In this document: in pieces, positions 24,419-31,907 of the stretch | Numbering within the stretch: position 1 is the stretch's first letter | How the letters are laid out: the number at the start of each line of letters is the position of its first letter | Assembly: GCA_943355055.1 (NCBI GenBank) | Contig: CALREA010000002.1 | Span: 1 to 64,000, forward strand | From: Candidatus Peribacteria bacterium | Lineage (GTDB): Bacteria; Patescibacteriota; Gracilibacteria; UBA1369; UBA12463 | Reading direction: 5' to 3' | DNA length: 64,000 nt | Notes under the pieces: generated by a model | Told to the model about the DNA's origin: nothing | Databases searched by the model: none | The model's input: only the letters and a program-made list of their open reading frames with translations | Position numbers and translations under genes: made by a program

Positions 24419-26371
24419 TTACATCTGTTCCACTTTCTCTATTCCTAAGAGCTCTAGCGATACCGATAAAAGTGTGTGAACATATCGTACTAGCTCCAAT
24501 CTGGCACGCTTCACTCCAGTATTAATTGGTTTCATGCCCTCGGCTTGCTTCTTCAGGATCGGACAATTTTCATAAAAAAATGAGAACGTTTTTGCTAATT
24601 TATACACGTAATCAGACAGAATGGTTTGATCGAGTGTTTGCTGGATGTTTCTCATACGCTCCGTGAACTCGACGAGGGTCATAAGGAGTTGGTGCTCTGC
24701 AGGCTCAATGAGAAGGGAAAAATCGATGCTTGGATCATTGAAAATGTTTACATCTTCACGGTTACTACTATTTTCACAATTCCGAATAATCTTTCCGCTA
24801 CGAACATATTGGTAGAGTATGTAGGGTCCCGTTTTTCCCTCAAGTTTCACGGACTGCTCCGGGTCGAATTTTATCTTACTCTCCGGTCGGTTCGAGAGCA
24901 GGTAGTAACGCATGGCGGCGATACCGATCTTGTCTGCTGACTCCTCGTCAATATTCACAATTTTCACCTTGTCTCGTAGCTCGTCCAGAATATCATCGGC
25001 ATCCACAACCGTTCCTTCTCGTGACTTCATCCTCCCGTGAGGAAGGTCTACCATGCCGTAGGAAATGTGCTTGAGATGGTTGGCCCACGGATATCCAAGC
25101 GCTTTGAGAATACCAAAGAGTACCTCAAAATGACGAATCTGCTCGTCTGCTACTACATACATGCTATTATTCGGGTGGTAGTTTTTTGCCTTCAGTTCGG
25201 CCATGGCGAGGTCTTGCGTGATGTATACACTCGTTCCGTCCGATCGAAGTAATACCTTTCTCCCATGAAGTGGGTTTCCTTCTCGATCTTTTACCTCAAG
25301 CTTGTCTAGATCGGCGACTACGGCTCCACTAGTGTCTTTTTCAAAAATGCCTTTATGTAGCCCCGTTTTTATCATATCCATTGCGAGTTTATATGTCTTC
25401 GACTCGTAATAAATCACATCGAAACTCGTATGAAGACGTTTGAGTGTTTGCTCCATTCCGGAGATGGCCCATCCATTCATTTTTTCCCACTGTGATACTA
25501 TTTTAGGGTCTCCATCTTCCCATTTTTGGAGCATTTCGTTCACTGTGATTACGAGAGGAGCCTTTGTTTTTGCGTTGTTTACTATTTTTTCTTCTAACGT
25601 CTCAAGCATTTTTTTTGCTTTTTCGTGAGCAAGTTTTGATTTTTTATCATCAGGAGTTTTTTCCATCTCTAATCTTGATTGTGCTACTTGCTCGGTTTTC
25701 AGAGCTAACTCTTGGCTTATCTCCCGAGTATTTCTTATTTGCCCGATGATAGGTTTTAGTTCTGCCTGAAGGTCTTTCTCGTAGCGCACATAGTAGTTCC
25801 CCACAAAGTGATCCCCTTTGATTCCAGTGGATTCAGGAGTTTGTTCCTCTCCATGCATCTCATACGCCAGCATGGATTTACAAATATGTGCTCCTCGATC
25901 GTTAAAAAGATTAACTTTCAACACATCATGACCCATGAATTTCAGCATTCTGGTGAGGCTTTCTCCCAATGCAATATTTCGCAGGTGCCCCAGGTGCATC
26001 GGCTTGTTTGTATTCGGACTGAAAAATTCCACCATTGTTCGCTGATTGGCAGGCTCTATTCCGCCATTTGGTTCGGCCGCAATTTTACCTGCACACTCTG
26101 CCAACAAAAAATTATCAATGTGAAAATTGATATATCCTTTTTCGCTCGAAATGGTAATACCGTTTGGCAGGAGGGGGATAATGATACTCTTGAGCCTCTC
26201 CATTGTGTCATCTATTGATTCTTTCGCTGTGCGAAGCGGATTGATGTTAAGACTATAATCAGCCGTATCAACTCGTGCCCGCATAATTGGTTGCGGCAGT
26301 TCCCCTAGAACTTCCTCTATTGCAGAAGTTATGCTAGCGAGAATACTATAGTCAGAAGTGGGGGATTGCAT
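24419..26371 (-). CDS. argS: Arginyl-tRNA synthetase
   Basis: Class I synthetase that charges tRNA-Arg. An N-terminal additional domain (~1-110) is followed by the HIGH-type motif in NKPMHLGHLRN, a long helical insertion (~190-270, many Lys/Glu), the YGMVDLPHGRMKSREGTVV segment that serves as the KMSKS region, and a C-terminal DALR anticodon-binding domain (LAKTFSFFYENCPIL onward). Length of 650 is within the family range, longer than E. coli because of the charged insertion. It is divergent to no near gene; the TrmB-like gene starts further upstream on the same strand and ends 35 bases before argS. The window also encodes a tRNA-Arg(UCG). Confidence 0.96.
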   Translation of the reverse strand: MQSPTSDYSILASITSAIEEVLGELPQPIMRARVDTADYSLNINPLRTAKESIDDTMERLKSIIIPLLPNGITISSEKGYINFHIDNFLLAECAGKIAAEPNGGIEPANQRTMVEFFSPNTNKPMHLGHLRNIALGESLTRMLKFMGHDVLKVNLFNDRGAHICKSMLAYEMHGEEQTPESTGIKGDHFVGNYYVRYEKDLQAELKPIIGQIRNTREISQELALKTEQVAQSRLEMEKTPDDKKSKLAHEKAKKMLETLEEKIVNNAKTKAPLVITVNEMLQKWEDGDPKIVSQWEKMNGWAISGMEQTLKRLHTSFDVIYYESKTYKLAMDMIKTGLHKGIFEKDTSGAVVADLDKLEVKDREGNPLHGRKVLLRSDGTSVYITQDLAMAELKAKNYHPNNSMYVVADEQIRHFEVLFGILKALGYPWANHLKHISYGMVDLPHGRMKSREGTVVDADDILDELRDKVKIVNIDEESADKIGIAAMRYYLLSNRPESKIKFDPEQSVKLEGKTGPYILYQYVRSGKIIRNCENSSNREDVNIFNDPSIDFSLLIEPAEHQLLMTLVEFTERMRNIQQTLDQTILSDYVYKLAKTFSFFYENCPILKKQAEGMKPINTGVKRARLELVRYVHTLLSVSLELLGIEKVEQM

Positions 26372-26405
26372 AATAATGTGATATTATCTATTTCTAACTT
26401 CAAAT

Positions 26406-27266
26406 TTAAGCTCCGTGTTTTTTTAGAAAATCCTTAAGTATCGTTGTTTTCCCCTGTTCTATATCATTCAAAGCCGCTTTTGCTCCTCTTTTTACAGATT
26501 CATCTTTTGACATCTGAAAATCTTCCATAAAATTCTTCTTTGCAAACTCCCACGCCATCTGAAAGATAGCTCTCTGCGTGTTGGCGATCTCTTCTGATTC
26601 AATAATCATGCCGATGAGTTCCCCTCTCAAAGACACAATGGCAACCTTATTATCATAAATATTTATCTCATTAGTGAAGTCGAATTTGACGGCCGGAACC
26701 AGACGAATCTCGCGGAAGTTCTTTTTATCCGCAGCATGAACCCGTTTTCCGTACTCGTCCTCAGGGGCAATTCCTTTCAGGTGGATTTTTTTCTTCACAC
26801 GTTTTCCGACATACTCGGTATCATATTCCGGCCAGAAGTTACGAATTTCACGTGAGTTGGCATAGTTCAAAATTTCCGTTTTACTTGTCAGTGTATCTCC
26901 ATAAATGGCTTTTATTCCCTCGATTCCCTCGAAGTACTGCACCTGTGGATGCTTCAATCCCGTCTTGATTCGCTTGAGCTTTGGCAGTGTCATTTTTAGC
27001 ATATCCGTGTGCCGTTGTGTCTCACTGTGGAGCAGTTCGGGATCGATCGCGCTGAAAAACTTCACATTTTTCTTTACCATGAAGTTTACAAATCCTTTCC
27101 CAATAAGCTTCTCCAAAACGTCATACGTCGTTACCCGATTGAGTCGTGCCACTTTGGCAATCTGCGTAGCGGGCTGCGATCCGAGCTCGAGGCATGCGAG
27201 ATAAATACAGGCTTCTTTTTCGGTGAGTCCAATGTTTTTCAACGGTGCAATGAGTGTCTTATCCAT
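26406..27266 (-). CDS. TrmB-family transcriptional regulator
   Basis: The N-terminal ~80 residues form a winged helix typical of TrmB: LKNIGLTEKEACIYLACLELGSQPATQIAKVARLNRVTTYDVLEKLIGKGFV. The rest matches the effector-type domain of shorter TrmB-like proteins (VQYFEGIEGIKAIYGDTL, SKTEILNYANSREI, VAIVSLRGELIGMIIES). In archaea TrmB controls sugar transport and central carbon genes; in bacterial candidate phyla this family is frequent but mostly uncharacterised. It starts one base after the holA stop and precedes argS, so the operon is probably holA-trmB-argS. Its target is unknown; no sugar transporter is adjacent. Confidence 0.85.
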   Translation of the reverse strand: MDKTLIAPLKNIGLTEKEACIYLACLELGSQPATQIAKVARLNRVTTYDVLEKLIGKGFVNFMVKKNVKFFSAIDPELLHSETQRHTDMLKMTLPKLKRIKTGLKHPQVQYFEGIEGIKAIYGDTLTSKTEILNYANSREIRNFWPEYDTEYVGKRVKKKIHLKGIAPEDEYGKRVHAADKKNFREIRLVPAVKFDFTNEINIYDNKVAIVSLRGELIGMIIESEEIANTQRAIFQMAWEFAKKNFMEDFQMSKDESVKRGAKAALNDIEQGKTTILKDFLKKHGA

Positions 27267-27267
27267 A

Positions 27268-28281
27268 TTATTTTGTTATGGTCAGAATGAGCTTCTCTAG
27301 CTGCAGCATGAGCATATGTTTATCATTTGGTCCCTGAGGAATTTTTCCATTTTTTAAATCTAAATTTAACTCTAGCAGTGCTCCATAAATCATCTTCATC
27401 TGATCCAAGTTAAATTTCGACGATTGATCGACGGCTAGTTTCACTGGATACGGCTTGATTGCTGGATCATATGTCGCCATTTTTCCGTGAATCTGGGACT
27501 TAGGAATATGCTGATTATCGAGCAAATCTTTTACCAAAATCAACAACCGGAAGTGACGCGCTATCATACCTAGAATGGGCAACACCTCCTCGCCCATATC
27601 AATCAACGTCTGCAGCTTCTGCATCGCCTGCCGAGGGTCTTTCAGATTCAATGCATCGGTAAATTGAAAGATTGTAGCGGAATAACTCTTCGAAATTAAT
27701 AGATCCAGATCCGTTCCCGTCACCGCTCGATTTTCGCAGTAAAGGGCCAATTTATCAACCTCATTACTAATCGTCTGCATATCGCCACCGGTATGTTCAA
27801 TGATCTCCGTGCACAGCGCCGACGAGATCGTCACATTATTTTTCTGCAATCTATTCACGATCCACGTGGTCAATTCTTGCGGAGAAGGTTCATTGAAATG
27901 CTTCACATTGGCCCGCACCTCCAGCGTCTTTTTCAGCGTACTCTTCGGCCTCTTGCGCGTCTCCACATTCGGATTTTCATAGAAGAGCGCAATCGACGAG
28001 TCCGGAATCTCATCCAAAAACTTCTCAATCTTGTCCTGATCATCACTATCCCCGAGCCTCAGGAAATTTTTTATAATAACCAACCTTTTCTCTCCGAGAA
28101 AAGGTGCGGCCTTCAACGCCCCCAGAATCGACTTCGCCGTCAGCTCCTCCTCGTTATCCAGAATCGTAATATTCAGGTCGCCATGCTTCCCCGTGAAGTC
28201 ACTCTTCAGCTTCTCCAGCGTCCTCTCCGCCAGATATGTATTCTCACCAGTAAACAGCAGCACATTCGTATAGGTTTCCAT
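27268..28281 (-). CDS. holA: DNA polymerase III subunit delta
   Basis: Clamp-loader subunit that opens the sliding clamp. Recognised by NVLLFTGENTYLAERTLEKLK at the start, then LGALKAAPFLGEKRLVIIKNF, ALFYENPNVETRKRPKSTLKKTLE and the C-terminal collar with FTDALNLKDPRQAMQKLQTLIDMGEEVLPILGMIARHFRLLI. Length of 337 is normal for the family. Probably the first gene of holA-trmB-argS; the next gene upstream ends 78 bases away. Confidence 0.93.
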   Translation of the reverse strand: METYTNVLLFTGENTYLAERTLEKLKSDFTGKHGDLNITILDNEEELTAKSILGALKAAPFLGEKRLVIIKNFLRLGDSDDQDKIEKFLDEIPDSSIALFYENPNVETRKRPKSTLKKTLEVRANVKHFNEPSPQELTTWIVNRLQKNNVTISSALCTEIIEHTGGDMQTISNEVDKLALYCENRAVTGTDLDLLISKSYSATIFQFTDALNLKDPRQAMQKLQTLIDMGEEVLPILGMIARHFRLLILVKDLLDNQHIPKSQIHGKMATYDPAIKPYPVKLAVDQSSKFNLDQMKMIYGALLELNLDLKNGKIPQGPNDKHMLMLQLEKLILTITK

Positions 28282-28359
28282 GCTGCGAGTATAGACAGAT
28301 GTCGAAGGAAATTACAACTTTTCCGAGGGCTTAGTTTTCTCCTGGCGCAACGCAATGTT

Positions 28360-28968
28360 TCAATTATTTAGGTTGTGAATTGCACGAATGTCTTCAATGA
28401 ATTTCTCTAAGAGATCTGGAAGATCTTTCCTTTTTGTAGTTCTGAATTCAGTCATTAAATGCTCACAACGAGCTTTGATTCTAATACTTTGAATGTGTTT
28501 ATTCTCGATATATGTTCCCAGTCTGTCCATCATTTGCCATGTATTAAATTTACACTTGTCATCTGACATTCCTCTCATTCGCAGCCCATCATCTTCAGTT
28601 TGTTCAGAATGGTAATTGGAGTTTGGTACTTTCATTAAATTCTGCTCGCTACAAAACTGTTCCTTATCCTTATCTGGGAGATGGGGAGTGTATTCTTTGA
28701 TCACTTCATGATTTCTTTCTATAGCTCTTAAAAGCACGGCAGGAGTTTCTATCTCTCCATTAAAAAGATTAATTTCGTCATTTATATCATTTACTATGCG
28801 CAGTACCTTATCTACAAGCTTTCTCTTCATTTGCTCCAGATGTCCCGATAGCGTATCAATTACACGATTGAGTGTCCTTCTCATGATTGTGCTGATTCTC
28901 TCAGATGGCCCCGTTTGCACTAATGTCTCCTTGTTACTGCGTGTCTCTGGTTTATCAATTTTTCCCAT
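28360..28968 (-). CDS. Orphan protein of unknown function (202 aa)
   Basis: No family recognised. It is soluble, charged and largely helical (ERISTIMRRTLNRVIDTLSGHLEQMKRKLVDKVLRIVNDIND). A middle part is richer in Asn, His and Cys (NYHSEQTEDDG, SDDKCKF). There is no signal peptide. It stands behind the only perfect consensus promoter I found in the window, with the start codon about 23 bases from the expected transcription start, so it should be well expressed or strongly regulated. The composition seems more AT-rich than its neighbours. The gene is probably real, function unknown. Confidence 0.7.
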   Translation of the reverse strand: MGKIDKPETRSNKETLVQTGPSERISTIMRRTLNRVIDTLSGHLEQMKRKLVDKVLRIVNDINDEINLFNGEIETPAVLLRAIERNHEVIKEYTPHLPDKDKEQFCSEQNLMKVPNSNYHSEQTEDDGLRMRGMSDDKCKFNTWQMMDRLGTYIENKHIQSIRIKARCEHLMTEFRTTKRKDLPDLLEKFIEDIRAIHNLNN

Positions 28969-28997
28969 CTAAGAGTGTTGTTATAAAGCAAGATGCC

Positions 28998-29026
28998 ATT
29001 ATAAGGTGAAAAGCTTGTTTTGTCAA
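28998..29026 (-). promoter_or_regulatory. Consensus sigma70 promoter of the 202-aa orphan
   Basis: Minus strand: TTGACA at 29021-29026, 17 bases, TATAAT at 28998-29003. A perfect match in both hexamers and spacing. Confidence 0.8.
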
Positions 29027-29137
29027 TTTGCAACTTTGAGCTAACGAAATAAGCCGCTTATTCACTGTCGTTCTGCACGGCTCTTGTGATCATGATTTCT
29101 ACTTCCCACCCCTCCTATTTTCCTCTAAACTAGGCTC

Positions 29138-29797
29138 GTGAAATTACCTGCGATTATTGTCAATTTTAAGGCGTATGAGGCGGCGACGGGGCCGGCGGCG
29201 GTTGTGCTGGCGAGGCTGCATGGTGCGGTTTTGGGCGGGACTGGGGCGTCGATTGGCGTAGCGGTGAATATGTTGGATGTGGGGGCGGTTTTGAGTGAGT
29301 TTAGCGGACCGGTGTTTGCGCAACATGTGGATCCGGTGGATTTTGGGAGTAGGACGGGACATGTACCTGCCATTGCGGTGAAGCGTGCGGGAGTGCATGG
29401 GACGTTGCTGAATCATGCCGAGAGGAGGCTTAGTTCAGATGTCCTGAAAGAAACGATTCATGTGTGTCGTGAGGTTGGGTTGTATACGCTCGTGTGTGCG
29501 GAGAGTCCTGAGAAGGTGGCGGAGATTGTGGGATATGGACCGGATGCGATTGCGTATGAGCCGCCGGAGTTGATTGGAGGGAACGTGTCGGTGTCGAGTG
29601 CGCAGCCGGAGGTGATTCGTAGCGTGGTTGGGATTGCGGGGTCGATTCCATTGCTCGTGGGTGCGGGTGTGAAAAATGAAAATGATGTAAGGGTGGCGCT
29701 GAGTCTTGGGGCGCAAGGGGTCCTTTTGGCTTCCGGTGTGGTTCTCTCACCCGAGCCGGAAAAGGTGCTGTATAATCTCGTAGAAGGGCTTTCTTAG
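29138..29797 (+). CDS. tpiA: Triosephosphate isomerase, archaeal type
   Basis: Interconverts glyceraldehyde-3-phosphate and dihydroxyacetone phosphate. At 219 residues it is about 30 shorter than the usual bacterial enzyme and follows the archaeal form: NFKAYEAATG (catalytic Lys), VFAQHVDPVDFGSRTGHV (catalytic His), GTLLNHAERRL, YEPPELIGG (catalytic Glu), and GAGVKNENDV with GVLLASGV for phosphate binding. The start codon is GTG. The coding strand is strikingly G-rich (for example gcggcgacggggccggcggc) compared with neighbouring genes, which together with the archaeal type suggests lateral transfer. hpf follows after 25 bases. gpmI and pyk are also in the window. Confidence 0.93.
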   Translation: MKLPAIIVNFKAYEAATGPAAVVLARLHGAVLGGTGASIGVAVNMLDVGAVLSEFSGPVFAQHVDPVDFGSRTGHVPAIAVKRAGVHGTLLNHAERRLSSDVLKETIHVCREVGLYTLVCAESPEKVAEIVGYGPDAIAYEPPELIGGNVSVSSAQPEVIRSVVGIAGSIPLLVGAGVKNENDVRVALSLGAQGVLLASGVVLSPEPEKVLYNLVEGLS

Positions 29798-29822
29798 TTT
29801 TTTATTATTACAAAATATTAAT

Positions 29823-30413
29823 ATGCAATTACAACTTTTCTGTGAGGGTGTCAATTTGATGGATCAGGAGAAGGAGTACATTACGAAGAAAATTCTTCAT
29901 CTTGAGAAGTATGCTCATGAGCTGATTGAAGAGTCTTCTTCTGTTCGAGTGGATGTTCGGTACAATAAATTGAAGCACTTAGGAAAGCTTTTTCTCGTTC
30001 AGGTAACACTTTTTGTACATCCGTCGATTTTACGAGCAGAGGAAAGCGGCACGACATTGGAAGAAGCGGTTGATTTGGTCGAGGAGAAGTTACAGAAGCA
30101 GGTTGAAAGGTACAAAGGAAAGCACCATCGACGCGGGAAGGGTGGTGAGTGGATTCCGGAGTCAACGCTGGAGCAGCTTACCCATGCGCAGAATGAGGCT
30201 CCGCTGTCTGTGACGAAGATTATGAAACGAAAAAAACTCAACGGCCTTCAGACGATGCATGAAGATGAGGCGATTGAGCAGCTTGAGCTGATTGGCCATG
30301 ATTTCTTTATTTTTCACGATAAGGATACGGCTCTTATTTCAGTCGCATACAAGCGGAAGGATGATACGTATGGCGTGATTGAGGTGGAGAAATTTGAACA
30401 TAAAAAATGGTAG
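29823..30413 (+). CDS. hpf: Ribosome hibernation promoting factor, long form
   Basis: Binds the 30S subunit and drives 100S dimer formation when growth slows. The N-terminal RaiA/HPF domain (~1-105) is seen in VNLMDQEKEYITKKILHLEKY and the VRVDV..KHLGKLFLVQVTLFV strands. After a linker the C-terminal dimerisation domain is intact: VTKIMKRKKLNGLQTMHEDEAIEQLELIGHDFFIFHDKDT and YKRKDDTYGVIE. Length of 196 matches long HPF. It lies between tpiA and the O-antigen-ligase-like gene with short gaps. Confidence 0.94.
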   Translation: MQLQLFCEGVNLMDQEKEYITKKILHLEKYAHELIEESSSVRVDVRYNKLKHLGKLFLVQVTLFVHPSILRAEESGTTLEEAVDLVEEKLQKQVERYKGKHHRRGKGGEWIPESTLEQLTHAQNEAPLSVTKIMKRKKLNGLQTMHEDEAIEQLELIGHDFFIFHDKDTALISVAYKRKDDTYGVIEVEKFEHKKW

Positions 30414-30431
30414 TTTTTTAGGAACTTCTCT

Positions 30432-31904
30432 ATGTTGTCCTTTTGGTCATTTTCGCTTCTTCATCAACTCCTGATTCCGGGAATTATTTTGTTCCTGTGG
30501 GGAATTGTTTCATGGGGATGGCCGGTAGTGTCTGTGATTTTATTGTCGGCGTTTTTTCCATTCTATTTCGGTCCGGTGAAATTTACGATCTATGGGGTAC
30601 CATTTACGTTGATTGAGTGGATGATTTACGTGAGTTTCTTGGTGTATATATTTCGTAGTTTTTTGTCGTGGAGGCGATTGAGAGAGGGGGTTATGTATAA
30701 TGTAAAAAAGGGTTTCGGAATACTCTCTCAAAAGCATTCTTCTCATCATGGCTGGAAGCGATCATTGTGGACACCGATTGTTTTTATTTTGATCGGATTA
30801 TTGTTACCGTTGATATCCTCTTTTTTTGAAGAATCTTCATTGGCGGGAATAGATCGTCATATATTGCTTGGAATTTTGAAAGGATGGTTTATCGCTCCGC
30901 TGATGTATTTTTATTTGATGCAGCATGTATTACCGGGATTGAAGGCGATTCGAAGATGTTTTGAATGGTATACTATTTCGGCGGTTTTTTTGAGTCTCTG
31001 GGGTATTGCTCAGTTTGTTTTGCATTTCGTTACTACCCCTGATGGCCGAGTTTCCGGACCGTTTGAATCGGCTAATTATTTGGCATTATATATCATGCCG
31101 GCGGCAGTTTTTGTATCGATGAGACTCTGGTATATTTTTAGCGTTCCGCGTGAGTACCATGGGTTGATCGGTCTTTTTCGAAAAATTTTCCATGTGGATG
31201 ACGCACTTTCTCCGGCTGTACTGATTCGATATGGATTGTTCGGTGTTATTCTGCTTGTCGCCTTGTATCTTACTCGATCTTTTGGTGCTTTTCTCGGGCT
31301 TTTTGGATCGTTATTCGGCTATGGCATTTATCACTTTTTCTTTTCGTATTGGAAAGTTCCTTTCAGAAAGGCGATGTTGTGGTGTGCGGTTGTTTTTGTA
31401 GGTTTGGCCGTGATGGGAGGAATCTTTTTTGTAACGGGAGATAGAGGAAAGTTCAATCAGGCATTTAATGTTGCGAGTAGATCTTCGTCATCAGTGAGGT
31501 TGCAGGTGTGGACAGTGGCGGGGGAGTTGATCGAGAGGAACTTTTTCTTAGGTATTGGCGCGGGACAGTTTGAACGATTGTACGCGCGAGATGCTTCAAC
31601 GATTTTGGGGCATGAGCCCTATGAGAAGACGATGCTTCATCCTCATAATATTTTCTTGATGTATTGGTTGTCGTCTGGGTTGGTTGGGTTGGTTGGGTTT
31701 GTTTGGTTGTTGGTACTTTTGTTTGTGGGAATTGCGAGAATGCCGCGGCACGATGGAGTGAAGCGAATGGCATTAGTCTGTCTGACAATGTTGGTCGCGA
31801 TTTTGCTGCATGGATTGGTTGATACTCCAATATGGAAGAATGATTTAGCTTTGGAATTTTGGATGATTGTCGGAGCGTTGGCGTCTTTGCGAAAGTTGGT
31901 TTAA
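30432..31904 (+). CDS. O-antigen ligase/polymerase-like membrane protein (Wzy_C)
   Basis: Polytopic membrane protein with 10-12 hydrophobic segments. The Wzy_C/RfaL hallmark is the large loop with SVRLQVWTVAGELIERNFFLGIGAGQF, followed by HPHNIFLMYWLSSGLVGLVGFVWLL. Such proteins ligate or polymerise lipid-linked glycans at the outer face of the membrane. RSS in the loop (SRSSSSVRLQVW) supplies the conserved Arg, and the HPHN supplies the His. Neighbouring Mur ligase and WecA-like genes support a role in cell-surface glycan assembly. Whether it is a polymerase, an O-antigen-type ligase or a glycoprotein ligase cannot be told from sequence. Confidence 0.82.
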   Translation: MLSFWSFSLLHQLLIPGIILFLWGIVSWGWPVVSVILLSAFFPFYFGPVKFTIYGVPFTLIEWMIYVSFLVYIFRSFLSWRRLREGVMYNVKKGFGILSQKHSSHHGWKRSLWTPIVFILIGLLLPLISSFFEESSLAGIDRHILLGILKGWFIAPLMYFYLMQHVLPGLKAIRRCFEWYTISAVFLSLWGIAQFVLHFVTTPDGRVSGPFESANYLALYIMPAAVFVSMRLWYIFSVPREYHGLIGLFRKIFHVDDALSPAVLIRYGLFGVILLVALYLTRSFGAFLGLFGSLFGYGIYHFFFSYWKVPFRKAMLWCAVVFVGLAVMGGIFFVTGDRGKFNQAFNVASRSSSSVRLQVWTVAGELIERNFFLGIGAGQFERLYARDASTILGHEPYEKTMLHPHNIFLMYWLSSGLVGLVGFVWLLVLLFVGIARMPRHDGVKRMALVCLTMLVAILLHGLVDTPIWKNDLALEFWMIVGALASLRKLV

Positions 31905-31907
31905 TCT

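Noticed and set aside
29144-29750. Long minus-strand ORFs opposite tpiA
   Set aside because: The G-rich tpiA coding strand lacks stop codons on its complement; the translations (His/Arg/Pro-rich) are not protein-like.
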